From: an uncultured Clostridium sp.
GTDB taxonomy: Bacteria > Bacillota > Clostridia > UBA1212 > UBA1255
Reading direction: 5' to 3'
Length of the DNA: 16,550 nt
Assembly: GCA_900555605.1 (NCBI GenBank)
Contig: USLW01000013.1
Location: 1-16,550, forward strand
Of the stretch, positions 7,227 to 14,511 are shown in pieces. The number at the start of each line of letters is the position of its first letter. Position 1 is the stretch's first letter. The position numbers and the translations under genes were made by a program. The notes beneath the pieces are model-generated. The model ran no database searches, was not told the origin of the DNA, and saw only the letters and a list, made by a program, of their open reading frames with translations.

Positions 7227-8072
7227 ATGAAATCTGAATTGCTATCTATCGGCAAGATGGCAAAGCTGAACCGGCTTTCTATCCCAACGCTGAGATTGTA
7301 TGACGAAAAGGGACTTCTGAAGCCGCGCTACATTGACCCCTGCAGCGGATACAGATATTATGATATTCATCAAAATGCACGTCTGGATATGATTGCATAC
7401 ATGAAGGAATTAGGTATGAGCCTGTCTGAAATTGCAGATGTATTTCAAAAAGAAGATCTCACCCGAATCGAGGATATCCTTGCCCAAAAGAATGAGCAGA
7501 TTCACGAACAGATCCGCCGCTTGAAAGCCAGACATGATGCAGTAGAACGTGCAATTGTGTCTATTGAACGCTATCGGAAATCGCCGGCAACAGGCACGCT
7601 GTCACTGGAATATATTGACCGGCGCTGCATCTGGGGAATTCCATGTTCCTCTAATTTTTACAGCAGCGATATTTCCGGCTATGAAAAAATGCTGCTGGAA
7701 CTTCGCCATTCCCTGGAGAAACATGCATTTGAGCAGATTCATTCCTATAATATCGGCACATCGATTACCAAGGAAAATTTTATCAATGACCGCTTTATTG
7801 CAAACGAAATTTTCATTTTCACCAATCGGCATGAGCAGAATGCCCAGGCAACACTGCAAACCATAGACAGCGGCATGTACGCGTGTATCTATCTGGATAA
7901 TTATGATGATGAGATGGCTTATGCACGGATGCTGAAAGATTATTGCGCACAAAATCATTATGATATTTCCGGCGATTATATCTGCGAAGTTATGACGGAA
8001 TTCAACGTATTTGACAGCGATCATCGCAGTATGTTCCTGAGACTGCAGGTTCCGGTAAGCTTTTTTAAATAA
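7227..8072 (+). CDS. MerR-family transcriptional regulator with GyrI-like effector domain
   Basis: DNA-binding regulator of 281 residues. The N-terminus is a typical MerR winged helix-turn-helix (LLSIGKMAKLNRLSIPTLR, then LYDEKGLLKP and the wing GYRYY). It is followed by a helical dimerisation segment rich in charged residues (DILAQKNEQIHEQIRRLKAR). From about residue 115 to the end the sequence resembles a GyrI/BmrR-like ligand-binding domain, so a small molecule is the likely signal. It lacks the Cys clusters of metal-sensing MerR proteins. Three in-frame ATGs occur at 7215, 7221 and 7227. I chose 7227 because AAGGATGGAG then sits 6 bases upstream, whereas the earlier starts overlap the ribosome site. 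It is followed after 188 bases by the oxidoreductase gene, which has a MerR-type promoter and is the probable target. Confidence 0.9.
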   Translation: MKSELLSIGKMAKLNRLSIPTLRLYDEKGLLKPRYIDPCSGYRYYDIHQNARLDMIAYMKELGMSLSEIADVFQKEDLTRIEDILAQKNEQIHEQIRRLKARHDAVERAIVSIERYRKSPATGTLSLEYIDRRCIWGIPCSSNFYSSDISGYEKMLLELRHSLEKHAFEQIHSYNIGTSITKENFINDRFIANEIFIFTNRHEQNAQATLQTIDSGMYACIYLDNYDDEMAYARMLKDYCAQNHYDISGDYICEVMTEFNVFDSDHRSMFLRLQVPVSFFK

Positions 8073-8155
8073 ATGTGCCATATACTTATGACGGCGCTGC
8101 CTTTCATCTGTGACCGAGGCACCAAAGCCAATGTAAAATAATTTCCGAAAAACCC

Positions 8156-8186
8156 TTGACTCTCCTGCGGGCTGAGGGTTTAAACT
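8156..8186 (+). promoter_or_regulatory. MerR-type promoter with 19-bp spacer for the oxidoreductase gene
   Basis: TTGACT (8156-8161) and TAAACT (8181-8186) are separated by 19 bp, the over-long spacing typical of promoters that MerR proteins activate by twisting the DNA. Within the spacer, ACTCTC and GAGGGT form an imperfect dyad (five of six pairs). The site lies between the MerR gene and the start codon at 8261, leaving a leader of about 68 bases. Confidence 0.8.
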
Positions 8187-8260
8187 ATTTCTATAAAATA
8201 CCTGTTATCAAAATTGCGTCAGTACGCATAATGTATGCAGGAAAAAGAGGAGGTATTTCT

Positions 8261-9286
8261 ATGGAAAAAATTAAAGTCATTCAGTACGGCTGCGGTAAGA
8301 TGTCCAAATATACCCTGCGGTACCTGTACGAACACGGCGCCCAAATTGTAGGCGCAATCGACGTAAACCCCGCGGTTGTGGGTATGGATGTCGGCGATTA
8401 TGCGAATCTCGGTGTAAAAACAGGGATCCTGATTTCCAGCGATGCGGACAGTGTCCTTGATGCGTGTGATGCGGATGTCGCCATTGTGACATTATTCAGC
8501 TTTATCGGCGATATCTATGAGCATGTGGAAAAATGCGTGTCCCGCGGAATCAACGTAATCACCACCTGCGAGGAAGCGATTTACCCCTGGACTACTTCCG
8601 CCGCACAGATCAATCGTCTGGATGCGCTGGCCAAAGAAAACAACTGCACGATCACAGGATCCGGTATGCAGGATATTTTCTGGATCAATATCGTCGCAAT
8701 GGTCGCCAGCGGCTGCAACAAATTGACGAAGATTAAAGGGGCATACAGCTATAATGTAGAAGATTACGGTTTGGCACTGGCTGAGGCCCATGGATGCAAT
8801 TTGACCAAAGAGGAGTTTGAAGCGAAAATCGCACATCCGGCGGAGTTTGAACCTTCCTATGCCTGGAACGCCAGCGAAGCGCTGTGCAACAAGCTCGGAC
8901 TGACGATCAAATCCATTTCTCAAAAACATGTTCCCTACACCATTGATCACGACATTTACAGTGCTACGCTGGGGCAAACCATTAAAGCGGGCAAATGCAT
9001 CGGGATGTCTGCCGTGGTGACCATCGAAACCATGCAGGGCATCACGATTGAGGAAGAAACCATTGGCAAGGTATACGGCCCAGAGGACGGCGACATGTGT
9101 GACTGGTGGCTAACCGGTGAACCGGATACGGAGTTTCATGTGGTCAAGCCGGCTACTGTTGAGCATACCTGTGCTACAATCGTAAACCGGATTCCCTCTC
9201 TGCTTACCGCACCGGCCGGTTATGTAACCTGCGATCAGCTGGAGCCGCACACATATCTGACTTATCCGATGGAGTACCATCTGTAA
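8261..9286 (+). CDS. NAD(P)-dependent oxidoreductase, dihydrodipicolinate reductase / 2,4-diaminopentanoate dehydrogenase-like
   Basis: Probably a soluble cytoplasmic enzyme of 341 residues. The N-terminus is a Rossmann fold ([20 protein letters not shown], with GCGKMS as the nucleotide loop, and VGAIDVNP after the second strand). Blocks such as [38 protein letters not shown] and [13 protein letters not shown] match the dihydrodipicolinate-reductase-like family that includes 2,4-diaminopentanoate dehydrogenase of ornithine fermentation. That enzyme removes an amino group from 2,4-diaminopentanoate using NAD(P). No ornithine aminomutase genes are nearby, so the substrate may be another amino compound. 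AGGAGG lies 7 bases before the ATG at 8261. Earlier in-frame starts reach back into the promoter and are rejected. Control by the upstream MerR protein is predicted from the promoter. Confidence 0.82.
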   Translation: MEKIKVIQYGCGKMSKYTLRYLYEHGAQIVGAIDVNPAVVGMDVGDYANLGVKTGILISSDADSVLDACDADVAIVTLFSFIGDIYEHVEKCVSRGINVITTCEEAIYPWTTSAAQINRLDALAKENNCTITGSGMQDIFWINIVAMVASGCNKLTKIKGAYSYNVEDYGLALAEAHGCNLTKEEFEAKIAHPAEFEPSYAWNASEALCNKLGLTIKSISQKHVPYTIDHDIYSATLGQTIKAGKCIGMSAVVTIETMQGITIEEETIGKVYGPEDGDMCDWWLTGEPDTEFHVVKPATVEHTCATIVNRIPSLLTAPAGYVTCDQLEPHTYLTYPMEYHL

Positions 9287-9310
9287 GCGATTCCTGCAGC
9301 GACAGTTCAG

Positions 9311-9353
9311 CCACGCGGTATTTCCTTCTCCGGACTGCCGCGTGGTTTTTTTA
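9311..9353 (+). terminator. Rho-independent terminator of the oxidoreductase gene
   Basis: CCACGCGG (9311-9318) and CCGCGTGG (9338-9345) form a perfect 8-bp GC-rich stem, followed at once by seven T. It lies 25 bases after the oxidoreductase stop codon and closes the MerR-oxidoreductase unit. Confidence 0.92.
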
Positions 9354-9378
9354 TATTGATCGGACGGAACGCGCTTCT

Positions 9379-9406
9379 ATCGTTGTCAATGACCTTAGAC
9401 AACGAT
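9379..9406. repeat. 9-bp perfect inverted repeat
   Basis: ATCGTTGTC (9379-9387) and GACAACGAT (9398-9406) are perfect inverted copies with a 10-base spacer. They lie between the terminator and the 3' end of the truncated minus-strand gene. There is no T run on either side. It could be a weak terminator for the minus-strand gene or a protein site. Confidence 0.5.
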
Positions 9407-9438
9407 TCCTGCCCCAGCCCTGTTTTCAAGGTGCCCAA

Positions 9439-10479
9439 TCAATCATTTTGTGATATGCCCTTCGATAAACATTGGTATCGATATCTCAATATACTACTTC
9501 CACATAGGATAAACGCAACACCAATGATCAAAAGTGAAAATGTATTGTCCGCGGTGATTGGGTTCTTCCCATCCACTTCGATCGACCTAACGTCTGCCTT
9601 CCAATCTTCATATAAAGTTTTCGACATTAATGTAATAACAAATGGCTTGTTATCAAAAAGACCTTCTGTGGACGCTAAAACCTTTGCGGCATAAGTTCCC
9701 TGTTCTGAAAAAGACAAAGTTCCGTCACTATTTTCAATTCTTTCATAGTCGGCACTGCATTCTATTATTTGAAGTGAAGAGAATATAATATCTTTTTGGA
9801 AATACGTCTGCAACGCATCTTGCACGCTATACTCAGCAATCTGGGTATATAATAACGGATAATACATAAAATATTTATTTGGTCTTTCACTACGTTCGCC
9901 GGTATGTGATGGACAAAACAGATCGGCCAAGGAACCGCCGTTAATCCTCCAACCGTTTTCTGTATAGATAAAGGATACAGACAAAATTAACGGAACCAGA
10001 GCGCCTTGATACTTTTCAGAAGCGTTATCTAACCTAAGATAACCAAAAGCTTCGCGGGGGTCCCTTTTCTCCATCCAGCAGCCGGTTTGGTCATTGCTGC
10101 CGCCAACCTGCATGCTGTCGAAATTGGTTGGATAAATAATCGGTTGCCAATTCACAGGGGTGTTCTCTAAAAAATATGCTTTGCCTTCATGATTGGTCAG
10201 CATTCCCAGCATGTGACCGGTTCCGCGCCCGTGTTCAATTGCATATTGATAATAATTATCGGTATAAATAGTTTGGGCAAGTTCCTCCCAATACGCGTAA
10301 TCCGTCATACCCTCTTTCGCTGGCAAATATTTTACGATATGCCCATTGCGTTCCAAAAAGACAGGTTCGCCACCTTGATCAATATAGGGGGACGCATCAT
10401 GATAAACCAATTCAAACAGTTCGCAGGCTTTGGCGCATAACGCAATAATCTCCCCATCCGTAATGCTGTCTTCTGCGGC
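9439..10479 (-). pseudogene. 5'-truncated gene for an unrecognised protein with a C-terminal membrane helix
   Basis: The minus frame reads as a real protein from about AAEDSITDGEIIALCAKACE to the stop at 9439, roughly 347 residues. It includes PVFLERNGHIVKYLPAKEG, MLTNHEGKAYFLENTPVNW, a beta-rich middle and a hydrophobic stretch near the end (FSLLIIGVAFILCGSSIL) followed by basic residues. The frame stays open upstream to 10743, but from about 10480 on it is antisense to a transposase sequence. The true N-terminus is therefore lost and the apparent extension is an artefact. No start with a ribosome site is visible at the junction. The YLPAKEG stretch is reminiscent of small secreted inhibitor-like domains, but I would not name a family. 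It is probably not expressed as a functional protein. Confidence 0.65.
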
Positions 10480-10868
10480 TTGAACCTTATTCAGTACGCT
10501 CACAAATATGGCGTTATCAAGGCTGCCATCAAATACAAAACCAATCGCCAGCATGTCTATCGCCGGCTGCGCCGTTATGATGGTTCTGTTGACTCTTTGC
10601 GCGACCGCTCCAGAAGACCGCACGCCCATCCGAATCAGCATACCCCAGAAGAGATAAAACTCATTTCCGATATGCGCAGACGGAATCCGGCTGCCGGTCT
10701 TATCGTCTTCTGGGTTAAGCTTACGCAGCGAGGCTGCTCCCATTCGATTTCAGGTCTTTACCGCCTCTTACGGAGACAGGCGTTGATGGCTCTTTCTATT
10801 CTTTTCAGGACTTTGCTGCCTCAGCTGAAGAGCTACAGCCGCAGAGACTACAATGCCTTTCCTATGCG
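10480..10868 (+). pseudogene. IS481-family transposase remnant, internally deleted
   Basis: The first ~105 residues match the N-terminal helix-turn-helix region of IS481-type transposases: NLIQYAHKYGVIKAAIKYK, then VYRRLRRYDGSVDSLRDRS, RRPHAHPNQHTPEEIKLISD, and GLIVFWVKLTQRGCSHSISG. After RRQALMA (about 10790) the DDE integrase core is missing. The frame runs into FRTLLPQLKSYSRRDYNAFP, which resembles the C-terminal end of the same family. The usual length is about 300 residues, so most of the catalytic domain is gone. The left end is also cut, starting inside the first helix with no ATG. The element cannot transpose by itself. Confidence 0.75.
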
Positions 10869-11219
10869 TCGTTCAAGCAGTTCGAAGAGTTCGCGGATTG
10901 TTTTGGCGGGCAGATCCAAAAGGCGGCAGTTATTGACCTTTCCCTGCGCAATAATTAATTTGGCCTTATTCAGTTCTAAGACGATTTTACGGAAGGTATA
11001 TTTGTGTTCATCCAGGTAAGCTTACAGCTTGTTCTGTATGTAGGACAGGACAATGAAACATGACATTTCCCTCGCTGAGCATATACTGTGCAGCCGTCAA
11101 TATTTCTTTATGATTCTCGGGAAAGTATTTTTTAATAACTTGGAAACACCCAGCTTTGCTGCTACCTCTTCAAAAACGCGATTCACTCTGCAGTCATATA
11201 TTCCCGTGGTATTGTATAG
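10848..11219 (-). pseudogene. IS1634/IS4-type transposase remnant, frameshifted and internally deleted
   Basis: On the minus strand from about 11219 the frame reads GIYDCRVNRVFEEVAAKLG and continues with VSKLLKNTFPRIIKK. After a frameshift near 11109 it continues as ILTAAQYMLSEGNVMFHCP. Both pieces fit the N-terminal region of IS1634-like (IS4 superfamily) transposases. A second frame change at about 11020 then joins directly to YLDEHKYTFRKIVLELNKAK and continues with LLDLPAKTIRELFELLE to a stop at 10848-10850, which looks like a transposase C-terminus. The DDE core of some hundreds of residues is missing. The remnant converges with and abuts the IS481 remnant. Confidence 0.6.
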
Positions 11220-11223
11220 CCTA

Positions 11224-11254
11224 ATTATACCATTTCGCATACAAAAAAATGCAA
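11224..11254 (-). promoter_or_regulatory. Relic promoter of the IS1634-type remnant
   Basis: In minus sense a consensus TATAAT (11229-11224) is preceded by TGG, giving an extended -10. TTGCAT (11254-11249) lies 19 bases upstream. It points into the broken transposase and so could still transcribe the decay zone, antisense to the IS481 remnant and toward the truncated membrane-protein gene. Confidence 0.5.
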
Positions 11255-11372
11255 GCGCTTTTTTCTTGAATTTGCTCTTGTTTTCTTATTTTTCTCAATG
11301 TATAGGGTAATTTTCGGAGAATTCAGGATTCAGGTTCTATGAAATCGCTTACCTGAAATCAAGTCTTAAAAC

Positions 11373-11406
11373 GCACAAAAACCCGTTGTTTAACGGGTTT
11401 TTGTGC
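11373..11406 (-). terminator. Terminator of the tRNA-Pro transcript
   Basis: GCACAAAAACCCGTT (11373-11387) and AACGGGTTTTTGTGC (11392-11406) form a perfect 15-bp stem with a 4-base loop. It lies 25 bases downstream of the tRNA 3' end. In minus sense GTTTTAAG follows. The A and T runs inside the stem allow it to work on both strands. Confidence 0.9.
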
Positions 11407-11431
11407 CTGCATCTATTTTGTCCTGCAGAGA

Positions 11432-11508
11432 TGGTCGGGATGACAAGATTTGAACTTGCGGCCTCTGCGTCCCGAACGCAGCGCTCTACCAAACTGAGCC
11501 ACATCCCG
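11432..11508 (-). tRNA. tRNA-Pro (anticodon CGG)
   Basis: A 77-nt cloverleaf on the minus strand. The acceptor arms CGGGATG and CATCCCG pair perfectly, with discriminator A and an encoded CCA end. The D arm is GCTC/GAGC. The anticodon stem is CTGCG/CGCAG with loop TTCGGGA, giving anticodon CGG, which reads CCG proline codons. The T loop is TTCAAAT. It has its own promoter and terminator, so it is a single-gene transcript. Confidence 0.96.
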
Positions 11509-11520
11509 AAAACGTTGTTT

Positions 11521-11549
11521 ATACTACCATGTTCCGGGAGCGGCGTCAA
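11521..11549 (-). promoter_or_regulatory. Promoter of tRNA-Pro
   Basis: In minus sense TTGACG (11549-11544), a 17-bp spacer and TAGTAT (11526-11521) lie just upstream of the tRNA. Transcription would start about 6 bases before the mature 5' end, as is usual for single tRNA genes. Confidence 0.8.
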
Positions 11550-11601
11550 TAGGTAAAATAAAATTTTTTTCATTTAATCGACTACAATCGGCAAAACGGC
11601 A

Positions 11602-12423
11602 TTACAGGAGGGTGCCGGCGTTTTCAGTCACAGAGACCTCTACAGTCTGGCGCTGTACAGTCTGTCCGGAAAAAAAGCCGCGGTCTACCATACAATCTCC
11701 ATAGTCCCGGCCATGGCAAAGCTTGATATAACGGTCGTCCGTACGGCAATTGTTCGTCGGATCCAACCCGATCCAATATTCATCATAAATCTCCACCCAA
11801 GCATGTGTCGTGGTCCCGCCCAGCACAATGCCTGCCGCATATCTGGCATAAATCCCCCGCATCCTGCACAATGCGATCATCAAATGTGCATAGTCCTGAC
11901 ATACGCCTTTTCCCTGCCGGAACGCCTCCGCCGCAGTGGTTCCCGTATTGGTACTCAAACTCTCGTATCGCATGTTTTGGTATACCATCTTCATGAAATA
12001 TACAGCCTCCTCCAAAACAGAAAACACTTCGCTCCGTCCCTCTGTCAGCGATAAATAAAAGCTTCGGATATTTTCCTCATATCGGGTAAAATGGGAGGCA
12101 TAGCGGTACATCGGATATACCAGGTCTGCCTGAAGCTGCTGTTTCTGCAGCGCACTTTCGGCATCCTGGCACGCTACAAACGCCACCCCGGCAACGCAAA
12201 AGGTAAAATACGTATGCGGCTCCAGTATTTTACCAACAAACAGACAATTTCCGAAGCCGTCCGTTACGCGGGAAAGATTGCCGCCGGGATCAATATTGCA
12301 ATTTACATTATAAATTTTCTGCGCGGCCGTATTGCCGGGCACGCAGCGGATCGAATAAAAATGGCGGGTAACAGGCGTATCGAACTCCAGCCGCATACCG
12401 TACCGGAAATATAATTTACGCAC
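11602..12423 (-). CDS. Transglutaminase-like cysteine protease/peptidase domain protein
   Basis: Cytoplasmic protein of 273 residues, third gene of the ATP-grasp trio. The N-terminal half (MRKLYFRYGMRLEFDTPVTR onward) is the beta domain typical of bacterial transglutaminase-like proteins. The papain-like catalytic triad is visible: Cys in GKGVCQDYAHLMIALCR, His in THAWVEIY and Asp in GLDPTNN. In this context the domain is thought to hydrolyse or transfer amide bonds, perhaps cutting the peptide product made by its partners. I chose GTG at 12423, which has AGAGAGG 8 bases upstream and gives the usual family N-terminus. A GTG at 12432 would overlap that ribosome site. The gene starts 13 bases after the alpha-E stop. 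No clear terminator is seen before the tRNA promoter. Confidence 0.9.
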   Translation of the reverse strand: MRKLYFRYGMRLEFDTPVTRHFYSIRCVPGNTAAQKIYNVNCNIDPGGNLSRVTDGFGNCLFVGKILEPHTYFTFCVAGVAFVACQDAESALQKQQLQADLVYPMYRYASHFTRYEENIRSFYLSLTEGRSEVFSVLEEAVYFMKMVYQNMRYESLSTNTGTTAAEAFRQGKGVCQDYAHLMIALCRMRGIYARYAAGIVLGGTTTHAWVEIYDEYWIGLDPTNNCRTDDRYIKLCHGRDYGDCMVDRGFFSGQTVQRQTVEVSVTENAGTLL

Positions 12424-12436
12424 CCAATACACCTCT

Positions 12437-13117
12437 CTAAAGAATACAGCGGTTGATAGCCTCCAGAACCGGAAACGGGTCTGCCAGCCAGCTTACGGTA
12501 TCCATCACATATTCGGAAATCAGCGTCAGGGCTTCGGGATCATAAATCCGTTCCCCTTCCATATGCTCCAGAAGACTTCTTAATTTCCGGAATTCATCCT
12601 TCACTGTCTCCGTGCGATATCCTAAACGGATATATAAATCCAGCCGTTCAATATTTTTTCCGCATTTCATCATGGCTAAGCTCATCCAATCCGCCACATT
12701 TTCATCTGCGCTGCCCCAAAACGCATATAAGTCATCAATGACAGGCTGGAGCTTCAGAAGCGGCGCCGCATTTTCCCGGTCGTGCCTGAGAGAGTCAATG
12801 GCAAGCTGCAGATACGCCAGCGTCTCGCCTGTCAGCTCGTCCCGCAAAACCACACCGTTGTCAAAAGCATTTACTAAACTGCTGAATACAGAGTTCGGAT
12901 CCTTTTCATCAAATAAAAAACCTGAAATAAATTCCTCCCGCGACGCATACTCCCTGTCGAGCCGCAGTTTTCCGCAGAATACCCGGTAAGCCTCTGCATC
13001 CTCATCAATCATAGTATCCAGATACCAAATCAGGCAGCGGCACGTGGTATGCACGCGTTCACAATACCTGCCCAGCCAGAATAAATGCTCTTTGCGCTCT
13101 ATTGACATAATACCCAT
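12437..13117 (-). CDS. Alpha-E domain protein (DUF403)
   Basis: All-helical protein of 226 residues. The N-terminal signature IERKEHLFWLGRYCERVHTT matches the alpha-E family, whose name comes from a helix with conserved glutamate (RYxER). The remainder, including WMSLAMMKCGKNIERLDLYI and RLGYRTE, repeats the same helix type, consistent with a duplicated helical unit. Many family members are nearer 300 residues, so this is a short version. Alpha-E proteins occur almost always beside the circularly permuted ATP-grasp and transglutaminase genes and are presumed to be a partner or scaffold of the ligase; their chemistry is unproven. A GGGGGGAGGG site lies 11 bases before ATG 13117, which overlaps the end of the ATP-grasp gene by 19 bases. 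That suggests translational coupling. Confidence 0.9.
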   Translation of the reverse strand: MGIMSIERKEHLFWLGRYCERVHTTCRCLIWYLDTMIDEDAEAYRVFCGKLRLDREYASREEFISGFLFDEKDPNSVFSSLVNAFDNGVVLRDELTGETLAYLQLAIDSLRHDRENAAPLLKLQPVIDDLYAFWGSADENVADWMSLAMMKCGKNIERLDLYIRLGYRTETVKDEFRKLRSLLEHMEGERIYDPEALTLISEYVMDTVSWLADPFPVLEAINRCIL

Positions 13118-14412
13118 GTATCTTTAAACCCTCCCCCCTGCGATGAATTCACAACATAAGAATCTGCTTTTCTTGAAAAACGGGTCAAGCCTCCGGGCCA
13201 TACCTTGCAGTCCGCGCCAGTCAGCACAAAAGCACGGAGATCCGCCTTCCGCCATACCTCCTGTCCTTCTTCCATGACAGGCAGTTCCACGAAGTCAATC
13301 ACTTCCTGCGCAATAAAAGCTCTCGGATGATCGGAAATTTTACCGCGCAGCTCCGCACGCTGCTCCTCTGTGAGCTTGCTGCCGAATACCACCCCATATC
13401 CGCCGGACTCCGCCACATCTTTTATAACCAGCTGCTCTAAATGCTCTAAGATATATGCGCGGTCCTCCTCATAAAAGGCCAGATAGGTCGGCGCATTGCA
13501 CAAAATCGGCGTTTCATTTAAATAATAGGAGATCATTTTCGGTACGAAGTAGTAAATCCCTTTGTCGTCCGCCACACCGTTGCCCGGCGTGTTGATCAAT
13601 GCCACATTTCCGGCGCGGTAGGCATCCAGAATATGCGGCACTCCGATCAGAGATTCCGGATAAAATGCCATGGGATCCAGAAATTCATCTGATATCCGCC
13701 GGTATAGGGCTCCCACCTGCTCCTTGCTGCCGTCATACTTTTTATAATAGAGCCGGCAGTCTTCCACAATCAAATCCTCCGGCAGAACCAAAACAGCGCC
13801 CGCCTGTTCCGCCAAATATAAATGTTCAAAAAATGCTGCATTATAGCGGCCGGGCGTCAGGATACAGTTGATTCCGCCGGTGTTGACCGCTTCCATCACC
13901 TCACGCAGCATTTCCCCGTAACATCGATTTTCCGTAACATTTACATCCTGAAATGCCTCCGGACAAGCCTTTCTGCAAAGCTCTCTGGCAATCAGCGGAT
14001 AGGAAGCGCCGGATGGAATCCGCAGGTTATCCTCCAGTACGTACCAGATCCCGTCCTTCCCCTGTACCAGATCAATCCCTGAAATGTGCGCATAAATGCC
14101 GCCGGGCGGAAGCACTCCTTCACAGCATGGCAGATATCCCGGAGAGGCATATACAAACTCTTCCGGCACCACACCGTCCCGCAGAATCATTTTCCCTCCG
14201 TAAATATCCGCTAAAAATAGATTGAGCGCACGGACCCGCTGAATTAAGCCGCGCTGCAGCAGTTCAAACTCATCTGCACGGATTATGCGCGGGAGCACGT
14301 CAAATGGAAACAGCTCCTCGTGAAATTCATTATTTTTATAGATTCCAAATCGAACGCCGTACCGGGCCAAAAGCTGATTGATTTCGTCCGCATGACGGAC
14401 CAGTTGGTTCAT
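13099..14412 (-). CDS. Circularly permuted ATP-grasp protein (predicted amidoligase)
   Basis: Cytoplasmic protein of 437 residues and first gene of the trio. Family signatures in order: GIDLVQGKDGIWYVLEDNLR and then IPSGASYPLI (about residues 112-142), NTPGNGVADDKGIYYFVPKM (about 275-295), VIKDVAESGGYGVVFG (the ATP-binding glycine loop, about 335-350), FIAQEVIDF, KADLRAFVL and PGGLTRFSRKADSYVVNSSQ followed by GGGFKDTWVL at the end. These fit the DUF404/DUF407 circularly permuted ATP-grasp family, predicted to join carboxyl and amine groups using ATP to make or modify a small peptide. GGAGG lies 9 bases before ATG 14412. It is divergent from the DUF4091 gene with 99 bases between them. The product of the pathway is unknown. 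Confidence 0.92.
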   Translation of the reverse strand: MNQLVRHADEINQLLARYGVRFGIYKNNEFHEELFPFDVLPRIIRADEFELLQRGLIQRVRALNLFLADIYGGKMILRDGVVPEEFVYASPGYLPCCEGVLPPGGIYAHISGIDLVQGKDGIWYVLEDNLRIPSGASYPLIARELCRKACPEAFQDVNVTENRCYGEMLREVMEAVNTGGINCILTPGRYNAAFFEHLYLAEQAGAVLVLPEDLIVEDCRLYYKKYDGSKEQVGALYRRISDEFLDPMAFYPESLIGVPHILDAYRAGNVALINTPGNGVADDKGIYYFVPKMISYYLNETPILCNAPTYLAFYEEDRAYILEHLEQLVIKDVAESGGYGVVFGSKLTEEQRAELRGKISDHPRAFIAQEVIDFVELPVMEEGQEVWRKADLRAFVLTGADCKVWPGGLTRFSRKADSYVVNSSQGGGFKDTWVLCQ

Positions 14413-14443
14413 TGTTCCTGCCTCCAGTTTTATAAATTAATAC

Positions 14444-14472
14444 TTTCCATCCACCCTATTATGTTGTATACT
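14444..14472 (+). promoter_or_regulatory. Candidate promoter of the DUF4091 gene
   Basis: TTTCCA (14444-14449), a 17-bp spacer and TATACT (14467-14472) lie in the 99-base divergent region. They would give a leader of about 33 bases with AAAGGA before the start codon. I could not pick out a convincing opposing promoter for the ATP-grasp gene in the same space. Confidence 0.45.
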
Positions 14473-14511
14473 GTACAAAAATATTTATCATTTAAAGGAT
14501 GTGCATAATTT

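Noticed and set aside
8156..8260. Upstream start of the oxidoreductase frame at 8156
   Set aside because: The extension covers the MerR-type promoter itself and lacks a ribosome site, whereas ATG 8261 has AGGAGG at good spacing.
8187..8260. Riboswitch in the oxidoreductase leader
   Set aside because: Only a small TGCGT/ACGCA hairpin is visible in about 70 bases, too little for a known aptamer class.
8492..8977. Minus-strand open frame of about 160 residues inside the oxidoreductase gene
   Set aside because: It is the antisense shadow of conserved Rossmann-family sequence and has no own signals.
10480..10743. N-terminal extension of the minus-strand membrane-protein frame up to an ATG at 10743
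   Set aside because: It is exactly antisense to a recognisable IS481 helix-turn-helix sequence and has no ribosome site, so it is a chance open frame.
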